Positions 10,244 to 20,280 of a stretch of 64,000 nt of DNA are shown here, piece by piece (position 1 is the first letter of the stretch; every line of letters begins with the position of its first letter). A program made the translations under genes and the position numbers. Below the pieces are notes generated by a model. That model was not told the origin of the DNA, made no database searches, and saw only the letters and a list, made by a program, of their open reading frames with translations. The stretch covers positions 74,930,144 to 74,994,143 of the forward strand of contig NC_081181.1 in assembly GCF_029867415.1 (NCBI RefSeq), in the 5' to 3' direction. The DNA is from Vicia villosa. Its lineage: Eukaryota > Streptophyta > Magnoliopsida > Fabales > Fabaceae.

Positions 10244-10416
10244 CCCTTAAGAAAAGGAGATGAGAGAGAGACTTTGAGTGTTTCGAGGAAATCCCTTAAG
10301 CAAGGGAAACTCGAGTTACTCTTTGGTTGGTGTTTTTTAGAAGTTGGGAACTTACGCCTGAATGGGACCCTTAAGCAAGGGAGATCCAAGCACTCGAACA
10401 TTCCCTTAAGCAAGGG
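10244..10416 (-). repeat. CCCTTAAGCAAGGG hairpin units in U5 of A
   Basis: Three exact copies of CCCTTAAGCAAGGG at 10,293-10,306, 10,368-10,381 and 10,403-10,416, plus a degenerate copy at about 10,244-10,257. Each is a 5-bp stem (CCCTT/AAGGG) with a 4-base loop. Flanking bases are partly shared (aactcgag, cactcgaa, gtttgagc). The array lies in the same place in the LTR as different hairpin arrays in B and C. Confidence 0.85.
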
Positions 10417-12104
10417 ACGTTTGAGCTTCCATTCCCTTTTTAAGAATTTTCACTTTGATTATTAGTGTTTTAAGTATTTTCTTTGTATTTTTTATGGGGA
10501 ATTTATTCAAGTATTTTTATTAGTGTTTTATGTTGAAAAGAAAAAGAATGAAAGAGGGGAGACTAACCTATTTTCTAGCCTAATTGTTATTCTAATCTAA
10601 GTCTAATGGAATGGGGGAAAGTTGTTTAAGCATTTCACAATATATTGAAAATATTCACAAAAAGAAAGAGAAATAAAATCTAAACTATTCACGAAAAATA
10701 TTCACAAGCAAATTGCATTTTTTATTCATGTTAGAAACTATTTTTGAATTAAAACAAAAAATTACTTATTTTTTTATGGTTTACTAACCAATCAAAAATT
10801 ATAGAAGAAAAAAAAAGGCAAACAAATCAATTAAATTCTAAAATAGAACCTATAAAATTCTAAAAAAACCGATTGGTTAGAAACACATTTTATATTGATT
10901 TTGTTTAAGAAAAAATTGAATTAATATGCAAATGGAAATGGAAAGAAAACCTATTTTTATTATTTGTTTTTGTTAGTCAGCAGGGGGTGCAAAAGCATTT
11001 CAGAAAGAACTAAAATTATCTACAAGCAGAAATAGGGCCCAAAATAGGGGGGGTGTGAACAACATAAGCGCTAAAGCCCAGTCCAGAAGTGTGTGGTGCA
11101 TTAGCAACAAGGGGGCGCAATTCTGAAAAGGGCAAGGCCCAACGCACCTACGGCCCAATGTTACAAACTAATTACCAATTCTATTTCAATTTATTTTGTG
11201 TTTCATTTATTCAATAGCATATGGTTTTATTATTGGAACGTGACATGAAAGTATGCAGCATTAACATCAATTGGTCATTTGAAGTTTAAGTTGAATAAGA
11301 CAAAAATGAGTCAAGGACCAATCAGAAGCAAGCAAGTCATCCACTAATCATTAGCAAAAATAAAGCACTATTCGGATAAGAGAAAGTGACTGGTACATGC
11401 AGGCCACGTGCTCACCTGAGATGCAACCTCTAAACCTAAACGCCGGCGCCGGAGGTTACTCCGGTCACCTTCTCCGACTGTTCCGCGGCGGCGTCCTACA
11501 CATTTTTTTCAGAAATCCACAAGGCTAACACTGTTCGCCTCGGTTTTTTGCGTAGATGATGGATCTGGCCTCAATTTCCCTTGATTCTTGCTCAAACCTC
11601 AGAACCGAATACAACTTTAAAACTCTAACATCTAACATACTCATCAAAATTCATACTAATAGTATCAAAACGACTCTTACGCTTTCTTGAACTCAAACAT
11701 GTGAATCAAACACTCGAACATCAACAAAATCATGCAAACCGAATCTAACTCTAGCGTTGTATTAAACTTCACACGAACGTCACGCACAGTAACACACGAA
11801 GGATGCATTCAGATATGATTGAGACTATCATGCTTTTGGTATGTAGAGAAGGAATTGAGAAAGCTTACCTGATGAATCTTTGTAAGGAGCGTATGAAAGA
11901 CGACCTTGCGATCTCACTCCTTGCCTTCGATCTCGATGATATTCTCGGCGAAGCTGATGATGATGAAGCTAGCTCAAGAAACCAGTACACTAATGAAGAT
12001 GATGATGACTCAGGTTGAATGGAGAAGCTGTAGATCGGTGGAAGATGCAGTATAGATTGATGAGTACGATTGGAGACTGATGAGGGAGGTTAGAGGTGAT
12101 TAAA

Positions 12105-12204
12105 GGTGGCCGGAGAGTTCTGTTATGGAGGTTGGAGGGGGTTGTTATGGTGGCCGGAGAGTTCTGTTATGGTGGTTGGAGGGGGTTGTTATGGTGGCCG
12201 GCGA
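12105..12204 (-). repeat. 44-bp tandem repeat in the LTR of A
   Basis: A unit starting ggtggccggagagttctg recurs at 12,105, 12,149 and (partial) 12,193 with one substitution. It falls just downstream of the predicted transcription start of A, in R or early U5. Confidence 0.9.
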
Positions 12205-12350
12205 AGTTAGTTACAGTGGCAGTCGGTGGTGGAAGGAGTGGAGAAAGAAAGAGAGGGAATAGGGAGAATGGGAAGAGAGTATTTGGAGTGAAGGAAAGTG
12301 TGAGTGTGAGAGTTTATGAATCGTGAGAGAGTGTAGAGTGAAGGCTGTAG

Positions 12351-12364
12351 CTATTTTTATATGG
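12351..12364 (-). promoter_or_regulatory. TATA box of the A LTR
   Basis: Minus-strand CCATATAAAAATAG about 1.75 kb into the LTR. The comparable position in C carries ATATAAAT. It predicts a transcript start near 12,330. Confidence 0.6.
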
Positions 12365-14095
12365 CAAGTGATTAGTGAGTGGTGAGAGCTTTTTGAGTGT
12401 GGGACTCTAATGCATAGCTTTGCAACAACTTTTCTCATTTTTTGAATGTGGGACTTGGGATGCAATGCTTAGTGAACAAGTATATGCATGTATAGTAAGT
12501 CTTCGATGAGCTTTTCTGAATGCAGGTTCTGCATGGGCCTTTGTAGCAATGAGTGATAATGACTTGTCAGCAACATCTTCATGCAACACCATCCCAAGAC
12601 ACCATCTTTAATCATGTGAAACTATGGCTATAGCTCACCATCTTTCTTAAACTTGGAGCCAATTTAGAGAGACCATAGCATAATTTAAATTTGAAGTTGA
12701 AGGCTTCTTGAGATGATGCTTGGAAATATAGAACAGTGAACTGGAACATGGTGGGTTGTTGCTGCATGTGGCTTGTGCGCGTGGCTTGGCTTCTGGCTCG
12801 TGGTCCTTGGCAAAATAGCACCTTGAGCAGGGCTCGACTTTGGAGTCCTCTTTCTCATTCCCCTCTTATCCAAAATTAATGATCTTGATCTCATTGGATA
12901 GAGGGCATGACATAGAACATTTAAAGATCAATCTTGCTCAAGGTGGAGACTTGTGGAGGAAGAAATTCGAATGTGAATCTAGCCTACCATGTGCTTGATG
13001 ATATGCATGCGTGCCCAGAATTTTATGCCCAGCCTTATGTTGCATTCCGGCCAGTGTGAGGGCATGACTTTGGGGGCTTGTCATTTATTCAATATTCATC
13101 CAATTCACTCAATTCTTGTTTCAATGGATAGAAGAGATGGCAAGGAAGAGATGCATACCAAGCTTGAACTCATGGCACTTCTGTAGAGCTCTAAAAATGG
13201 ATGGAGATTTGGCATGCCATGCGTTTGTTAAAATGCCAGGTCATGACCTGACTTGTGACCTGGAATATGACTTGGTTCAAATGAGTTTTCAGCAACTTCA
13301 CAACACTTTAGCTCTTCATACAAGCTTCACATGAAAAAGTGTCCAACTACAAAGTTGTTCCCCTCCATGAGAGGAACAACTTTGATGTTGGAAATTTTTC
13401 CAAAAAACGCCATTTGACACGTGTAATCCAGTGCTGAAGTGGACTGCTCAACAAGATTCAAAACACCCACAAATTTTCTAAGTGTTGGAATTTTGCCTTT
13501 TTACTATTTTTTCCCAACTTTTTGCTGAACTCCCGATTTTATCCATCCTTCGACCTTTCTCGACTAATTTTCCTCCAAAAGTCAATATTTGAATAATTCT
13601 TCTGATTTTGACCCCAAAAGTCAACTGTTCTGATTTTTCCGGTTATTGATGAAATTCCCGATTAAATCTCTTCTAGCCAAATCCAGTTAAACAAACACAT
13701 CCACATAGTCAGTATGAGAAGCTTTTCACACATAGAAACCATTCCTGATTAAATGTTGACCAGAAAGTCAACTGGTTGACTTTGGTCAAAGAAACCCTGA
13801 TTTAAAGAACCAGATGATTTGCAAGCTTGCACTCTTCAATCAATGCCCTGATTTGAAGCAGGGAGACACCCCAATCCAGGAGGACTTCAATGAACATAGA
13901 GCCACATGATTATACCTCAGTTTTCTCATTCTCTGATCAAACTTCTTTGCAATGGAGCTTTTTCTTGCTAGCCCTTGAATAACACCTATGATATGAATGC
14001 ATGGGTATGGATTATGACCTAAGTGATGTATGTACATGAATGCAAAGCCTAAGCCAGTTAGAAGTTAAAGGGTAGGACAAATTTGGGGTATGACA

Positions 14096-14897
14096 GGGAC
14101 CACATATTTTCTCTGTTTGCAGGTTGGGTGGGATGTTCTATGAGGTAAAAGGCCCAATACCCAGGCCAGAGTTGACACATAGGATACCTAGGATAGAGTG
14201 GATAGTCATGACGCCAACAGAATGTCAGGTTCTGTTGATTGCGATCATGAGACCTGCGACCAGTTGAGGTTCAAATGAGATACCATTGTTGGCATGTATT
14301 TGCAACAATGATGGTGTTTAAGTCGAACTGTTAACGCTGGAGACCTTTTGACCTACCCTGACTTAGATTCACCTGTGAGTGGGGAGGGATATACATGACA
14401 GGTACCGTTGGTGACTATTCTGTTCTGATGGTGACTATTGTTCTTATGGTTCTGTGGTACCTATGCTGGACTTTTGATCTCGTGACATCTGACCTATATC
14501 AGTTATTCAGAGGATTGTGTAGTGGTTACTCGGATTATATGGACCTTGATCCCATGGTTTCACATTGCATAACATCATTACTTTATCCACTTCATTTGTG
14601 GGGGATTCTAAAGTCTATTTCCAAAAAAAAAAAAAGAGGAAACGGAAAAAAAGTAGAAAAAACAAAAAAGATGGAAAAGAAAAAAAGAGAGAAAAGATAC
14701 TATATGCAAAAAAAAAAGAGAATAAAAGAGAGACAAAAGTTGATGAAAAGACTTTAGGATCCCTTAGAAATGAAACATGCATTCCTACTATCATGCATTT
14801 CATAGTTCTCTCAGAGGCTTATGAGGGCCCTTTCTACTCCAATTCTGACTTCAGCAACAAAGTTGACTTCTCACCGCTATGTGCTTGAAAGTTAACA
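14096..14897 (+). other. Leader of element C
   Basis: Related on the opposite strand to the leader of A, including the block with a short gcagg motif, the aaaggccca/cccaggcca block, and the purine tract (14,621-14,750). The start of the leader and its PBS were separated by the insertion of A. No coding sequence is visible. Confidence 0.75.
14602..14763 (+). repeat. Inverted repeat enclosing the purine tract in the leader of C
   Basis: GGGATTCTAAAGTCT (14,602-14,616) pairs with AGACTTTAGGATCCC (14,749-14,763) over 15 positions, one of them a T-G wobble. The loop is almost pure A/G. It matches the structure in A (8,976-9,114), with stem bases that differ. Confidence 0.85.
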
Positions 14898-15249
14898 ATG
14901 GAACAACTCCGTGAGGTTTTCTGACTAAAATAAGAACGAAAATGGGGGCTGACATGAATCAGTGTATGGAGGTTATTCAAGCCTTTTCTCCTTGACAAGA
15001 AGAGTTGAGACAAGTTCTTCAAAGGCCAAATGCAACGTTAATCTCACCTCAAAAGAAGGTCCTATGAAGCAGAAGGTCTGAAATAATGTTGAGATTCCTA
15101 TTCTTGGTAAGGAGCATTCACATCATTGAAGTCTTCAAGTTTCCGAGTATTGAAATTGACGAAAGGTTCCACCTCTTGGAGGAAAGATTGGAAGCCATAA
15201 AAAGTCGTGACTCTGCTGATTTAGGTGTTGTTGGTTTGTGCCTGATGTA
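14898..15249 (+). pseudogene. gag: Remnant of the gag N-terminus in element C
   Basis: An ATG at 14,898 starts MEQLREVF and then stops; with frame changes, short recognisable gag pieces follow. The clearest is at 15,158-15,246, where DERFHLLEERLEAIK, then a short variable stretch and GLCLM, correspond to EERLKAVE...AALCLVP of the gag of A. The homology ends exactly where the gag domain proper would begin and a run of A follows. It is a non-coding relic with several stops. What is left is the 5' end of gag, the part that often carries RNA packaging signals. Confidence 0.75.
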
Positions 15250-15338
15250 AAAAAAAAAACTGCAAGGGTCATTTACTCTCACTCTGAATGGATATTGAAG
15301 CTAAAGTGGTAGTCATCTCTTGTACATGTGTGGAAGTT

Positions 15339-15840
15339 GCTTGGGGCTCCCGACCGAGGGATAAGCAAGACGTATTCTTATCTTGAGCATTGCGCCATTT
15401 GCATTGCTCGAATCCCTAAAGCGCTACAAATTTTTGTGCAACTTTGTCAGAATCTTTTTCCATGTGACAATCAAGACTGCTCTGCAGAAGCATTTCTCAT
15501 TCTCAAGCTGTTATTTCATATCCTGGGTCATCTCTTCTTGGAATTTTCTTCTCAGTGGCCTTTGCTCGTCAACAGAGAAAGAAAGAATATGAGAAATGAA
15601 CCGATGTAATTTCAAGGCCTTGTGCTTAGTTATATCCCTGATTATTGGTATCTCAGTTGGTGTTTAGGGTCTTCCTCACCACATATAGATCTTGAGTTCG
15701 ATGATAATGCAATATTCTTTCAGTCATGATGGTGATTACTGTTCTAGCATCTATATTTGGGGCTCCCGACCGAGGGATAAGCAAGACATTGTCTATCTCG
15801 AGCATTGCATCATTTGCATTGCTCGAATCCCTAAAGTAAG
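15339..15840 (+). repeat. Duplicated block with long hairpin
   Basis: The block beginning ttggggctcccgaccgaggg and ending ctcgaatccctaaag occurs at about 15,340-15,420 and 15,757-15,836. Each copy holds an inverted repeat: TTGAGCA/TGCTCGA (15,383-15,389 with 15,405-15,411) in the first and TCGAGCA/TGCTCGA (15,798-15,804 with 15,820-15,826) in the second; the difference between copies is a wobble-tolerated change. Confidence 0.85.
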
Positions 15841-16572
15841 GCAAAAATGCACCACTCTTGTACGCCTTTGTTGAAAGATTCTTCTGGGAAGTAACCTAAA
15901 AAGTGTGGAAGGAACATATGATGATGCTAAGTGGCTACCATGCTGGGGCACCTAGCCATTCAACTGAAGGTGGTAGGACATTCAAAGGCAGAATTCAAGT
16001 CCTCGTCGATTTCAGAACAACCACATCCACTCCAAGAGGTCCTATGCACAAATTGAAGTCTCGATGGGGTATCAAAACTGGAGAAAGCATTCAAGAGGAA
16101 TAAGTCCATACGGAGTCAAGTCTCCTCAACAATGGCATTCATTTAAGATCTTTATTGCATTCTCATTCCTAACATTTTGTTATTTGTTTAAGCATTGCTA
16201 GCATGTAAAATTTGTTAATTTCTGAATGAAAACCATAATGCATTGTTTATGTTTGTCTTGAAGTAATCCATTTGTTTTCACTAAAAAAAAGTGTTTTGGC
16301 ATTACGATACCAACTTTACTAATCACTTGCTTAGGCAAAGAGCAGAGGGAGAATGATGAAGAAAAAATAATGCAAAATCCCTAATTGTGTGTTTTTGAAT
16401 AAAACCCTACTGATGATGTACATGCATTGTTTCTAATCCCCAAACACCGGAGATATAAGGGAGATAGACCCTCGTTAACCCCTTTGAGCCTTGAAGTAGA
16501 AGTTTCTTTTCTGATCAGAAAAAACCCTTATTTTTAACCCTGGGGCAAGGTAGTGTTCATTTAACTTGATCA

Positions 16573-16725
16573 AGTGTTCAAAACTCATAAAGGGTACGCA
16601 TCTAAGGATACAACAATGGTTATCCTTCAAAAGGTTGAGGAAAGTCAAAACTGTGATGGTTATCCTTCACCTACCAAGAGGACAAAAGATGATGATACCA
16701 CAATGGTAATCCTTCATCAATCATG
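16573..16725 (+). repeat. Short repeat with core ggttatccttc
   Basis: The motif (a/t)atggt(t/a)atccttca recurs at about 16,615, 16,657 and 16,703 in a degenerate unit of about 45 bp. Function unknown; part of the 3' UTR of C. Confidence 0.6.
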
Positions 16726-16774
16726 GAATGAGGCAGTCGCAATCACTTCCAGCGAATCAAAGAAAATGCGAGGT

Positions 16775-16930
16775 CACACGATTTGTTTAGGAAAAAAAAG
16801 AAAAAATATGGCAAAAAATGAAAAGAAAAAAAATGATGAAAGAAAAGAATATAGCAATAAAAAGAAAAAATGATGATGAAAATAAAGCAAGAACAAAGTC
16901 GTGTGATAATGAATAATAGAATAAAAGGTG
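16775..16930 (+). other. A/G-rich tract in the 3' UTR of C
   Basis: About 130 bases of nearly pure purine (aaaaaagaaaaaat... type) inside the 3' UTR. It resembles the leader purine tract in composition but has no flanking inverted repeat that I can find. Confidence 0.6.
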
Positions 16931-17469
16931 AGCGACTGCCATGTCCAAAAAACCTCATTGATTCCTCAACCATTTCAGAATTCCTTGTGAGGGATGAGCA
17001 CTCATATTGAGTTAATTGAACTTAGGAGTGGAGAACATCACGAAGGGGGTGGGTACCAAATAATTTTGAGCCTAAAAATCCTTTGTTTTAAAAAAAAAAC
17101 CATGAACCAGGCCAAGTTACAACCCTTAAAAGTCCTAATTGAAGTAGGGTTTATTTCGAAGACGCACTCCCATGAGATAGTGTTTACTGACTCCCAATGA
17201 AGCGTAACACATATATGTTGGTATCGTATGCTCGCTTTATCTTTCATTCACAAGAGGTTGCAACCTCATTTCATAAAAAGTTTGCGTAAACTTCAAGACT
17301 AGCATAGGCTTTGAATTAGGATTGTCATTCTTAGAATTAACATTCTTTTGCATACAAAACATTTGCTTAAACATCAAGGAAGTTTCTATGATGAGAATCC
17401 ATGAAGAGCTTGATTGTGTCAAAGTTAGAGGACTTGAGAACTTCGTAGAATAAAGAGAAATCATTTCAG

Positions 17470-17840
17470 AGACTGATATCAAGGGGCATGTTGCCTGAAG
17501 ACTTCATTGAGCATAGGCAGTTAGTACCTTCGTTGTTTGATCATTAAGGGACAAGTGCCTGAACACTCCGTTGAGCCTGATCAGTTTGATATTGTTCTTG
17601 ATTGGTTACCCTTAGGGGAAAGGGTTGAATGCTCCATTGAGAAAATCAGTTGATACCTTCTTTTGATTGACTACCTTGAGGGGAGAAGTCGGAATGATCT
17701 GTTGTGTAGAGGCATTTTGATTAAGTACCCTAAGGGAAAGAGTTTGAAGACTCCATTGAGCGTGATAAAGTTGCTTCCATAGTTTGGTTGACTTCAAGGG
17801 AAGTAAACTTGATGATTCAGATAAGATGTACATAATCAGG
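17470..17840 (+). repeat. Degenerate 70-80 bp tandem units
   Basis: Four to five units sharing gaagactcCATTGAGc(g/a), a ccttagggg-like block and a variable dinucleotide-rich end. The units are diverged, so limits are approximate. They contain short arms such as CCCTTAGGG. Confidence 0.6.
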
Positions 17841-18040
17841 GGCAGTCACGACGAGGAATCTCTCTCGTGAATTCAGCCTATCTGGGGCAAGCAAATTAAG
17901 GTTTGACATCTCAAATTTGACCAATCAGGGTTAATCAAGTTGAGGAATCTCTCTCTTGATTTCAATCAATCTAAAGTAGTGACGTCGAGGAATCTCTCAA
18001 GCTCACTCAATCTGGGGCAATTACGTCGAGATTCGAAAAA
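17840..18040 (+). repeat. Units with core gaggaatctctc and exchanging stems
   Basis: Three units share the core cgaggaatctctc. In the first the core is enclosed by CACGA/TCGTG (17,847-17,851 with 17,865-17,869), in the second by AATCAAG/CTTGATT (17,933-17,939 with 17,955-17,961). The stem sequences differ completely but remain complementary. Confidence 0.75.
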
Positions 18041-18310
18041 TCTCTTCAAGGACCCGCTGATCAAGAAAGACCATTTAGAACACTTGAATATACTGGGGAA
18101 GATTATCTCAAGTGATTGTGGTGTAAGGATCCTTTCGAGGCAAATGTCTTTGTTAAATCAGATCTCTTCGTAAGTCAGGCAGCCTGGGGCATAATCATGT
18201 TGGTTTGTATTGAAGAACCGCCATTCACCTGGTAAAGTGCAGTTGACAATCACAAAGTGGAGAAGTATCACAATGCTTTTCCCCCAGCAAGTTACTCTCT
18301 CCCCAAGCAT

Positions 18311-18411
18311 AGGAGTTTATTTCTCCTGAGAGTTGATTCCATTCCTCAAATATAGGAGTTTATTTCTCCTAGAAATCTATCACTTCTCGAGCATAGGAGT
18401 TTATTTCTTCT
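18311..18411 (+). repeat. Three AGGAG-TTTATTT-CTCCT hairpins
   Basis: Copies at 18,311-18,327, 18,354-18,370 and 18,395-18,411, spaced 43 and 41 bp. The third has CTTCT in the second arm, which still pairs with AGGAG through one G-T wobble. Confidence 0.85.
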
Positions 18412-18959
18412 AGGAGTTGTTCCGCTTCTCCCAACCAAGGTTCCTTATATGGATTTCTAATCCCCGACTTGGTGAAAAGAGGGAATCTCCTCATGTCCAA
18501 AATCCTCCAAGCAATGGCACATGGCGAGAAGTCATAAATTATTCTTCAAGTCAAAGAAGAAGTATATCTTGCAAGATTAAAGTCCAATGTCTATTGGCAC
18601 CCCCACAGAGTTCTTAACACTAAGGGGATTCTCCCTGGTGTTTACCTCTGCCGAGGTCAGAGACGAAGTTCAATCGACAAGTCAGTGGAATATTCTCTAA
18701 AGGACCCTCGTTATCTCTGCATATAGTAATCATTGCATTCACATTGCATCTATAAAAACGCGTAGCATTTCCATGAATATGGAGCATTACGCCATAAAAA
18801 ATCAAACATGCATAAGCCAAGTTTGTTTGTGCTCCAAAGGCACAAAATAATATATCCTCAGAAGAAGTCTCACTTTCTCCCTCTAGTGTGGATTGGATAC
18901 AGAGTCATTCTTCGTCAAGATCATTGTCTCTATGGTTATTTCCCATTTGCTGAGCTCAA

Positions 18960-19450
18960 TCGTTTGGATATCCCATACTTTGTGTGTGGCAATTTGAATG
19001 ATTGTCACTCTTGTAGAATTACACCCCGCCTTTTGGCCTGAGGGAACCATGTAGTTCTTATGTTCCGTGAATAACAATACCTCCTCCAAAGTCCAGTGTT
19101 TACTGGCATCATCTAATAGAGTCTGGTCGTCACCAGTCTTCTCTTTGTACTTACTTTTTGCGAGTCCCCTTACTGCCTTTTGCATAAGGGATATCTCTTG
19201 CTTCTTGCAAGTTTGCCTTGGTTATTTTCCCGTATGCTGCGTGCAGATTAGAGTGCGAATGAGGGTGGGCATTCAACCCATCTCATTTTTCAATCATTTG
19301 GGTAATCATACTTGGTGTGTGGCAACTCGAATGAATGCCACTCTTGAAGAGTACACCCCGCCTTTTGGCCCGAGGGATCCATGTAATTCTTATGCTTCGT
19401 AAGCATCAATGCCTTTTTGAAAGCCCAGTGTTTACTGACATCCCCTGATT
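18960..19450 (+). repeat. Duplicated block with accccgccttttggcc
   Basis: Two diverged copies (about 18,965-19,130 and 19,300-19,450) share gtgtggcaa, tgtcactcttg/gccactcttg, acaccccgccttttggcc and the following cc(a/c)agtgtttactg unit. The second contains ACTCT-TGA-AGAGT and ATGCTT-CGT-AAGCAT hairpins. Confidence 0.7.
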
Positions 19451-20270
19451 GATTCTAGTTGTCACTAGCCTTCCTTTCAGTCAAGTCCAATGGTTATTGG
19501 CATCACCTTCAAATCCAGTGTTCATCAACATCCCCAATAGAATCTAGTCATTGCCAGTCTTCTTCAGTCAAGTCCAATGATTATTGGCATCTCTTTCCTT
19601 AAAGTCCTGTGGTTACAGGCATCCTTCAGTTAGGTCTGATTGTTATTAGTCCTATCCTTCAAAGTCTGGTTGTTACCAGCAAAAGTCCTGTGGTTACAGG
19701 CATCCTTTGGTCAGGTTTAGTGGTTACTAGTCTGTTCCTTTAAAGTCCTGTTGTTACAGGCATCCTTCGGTTAGGTCTGATTGTTATTGGTCCTTTCCTT
19801 CAAAGTCTGGTTGTTACCAGCAAAAGTCCTGTGGTTACAGGCATCCCTTGGTCGAGTCTAGTGGTTACTAGCCTTTTCCTTAAAGTCTTGTGGTTACAGG
19901 CATCCTTCAGTTAGGTCTGATTGTTATTAGTCCTTTCCTTCAAAGTCTGGTTGTTACCAGCAAAAGTCCTGTGGTTACAGGCATCCCTTGGTCGAGTCTA
20001 GTGGTTACTAGCCTTTTCCTTAAAGTCTTGTGGTTACAGGCATACTTCGGTTAGGTCTGATTGTTATTAGTCCTTTCCTTCAAAGTCTGGTTGTTACCAG
20101 CAAAAGTCCTGTGGTTACAGGCATCCCTTGGTCGAGTCTAGTGGTTACTAGCCTTTCCCTTAAAGTCCTGTAGTAACAGACATTCTTTGGTCAGGTCTGA
20201 TTGTTATTGGTCCTTTCCTTTCAAGTTCGATTGTTATCGGCAAAAGTCCAATGATTATTGGCATACCTTT
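19425..20270 (+). repeat. Array of mini-hairpins with covarying stems, partly a 140-bp higher-order repeat
   Basis: About 27 units of roughly 30 bp, each with the form aagtc + 5-base arm + 4-base loop (GGTT, TGTT or GATT) + complementary arm. Stem pairs read directly: CCTGT/ACAGG (19,606), CTGGT/ACCAG (19,666), CTAGT/ACTAG (19,857), CCAAT/ATTGG (19,487), CTGAT/ATTAG (19,636), CGAT/ATCG (20,228). From 19,807 to 20,227 five different units form a block repeated with an exact period of 140 bp (starts 19,807, 19,947, 20,087). Confidence 0.9.
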
Positions 20271-20280
20271 TCGGATCTAG

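Larger units (their letters stand above)
1..14095 (-). mobile_element. Element A: Ogre-type Ty3/gypsy retrotransposon, apparently intact where visible
   Basis: Read on the minus strand the order is 5' LTR (14,095-9,787), tRNA-Arg PBS, leader, ORF1, spacer, gag-pro, intron, and pol running off the left edge. This order, the 4.3 kb LTR, the ORF before gag and the intron before reverse transcriptase are the known hallmarks of Ogre elements of the Tat lineage. I see no stop or frameshift in ORF1, gag-pro or the visible pol. The pol end, 3' UTR and 3' LTR lie outside the window. Directly past the LTR start the sequence turns into the leader of element C on the opposite strand, so A is inserted in C. 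The five flanking bases at 14,096-14,100 (gggac) are the expected target duplication. Confidence 0.9.
9787..14095 (-). repeat. 5' LTR of element A
   Basis: On the minus strand the LTR begins with TGTCATACCCCAAATTTG at 14,095 and ends in ...GTGCGCCA at 9,787, next to the PBS, giving 4,309 bases. U3 runs from 14,095 to about 12,330 with a TATA box at 12,364-12,351. R and U5 run from there to 9,787. The last 430 bases are closely related to the end of the C LTR (25,560-25,941), so A and C belong to related families. The 3' LTR is outside the window, so divergence between LTRs cannot be measured. Confidence 0.88.
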
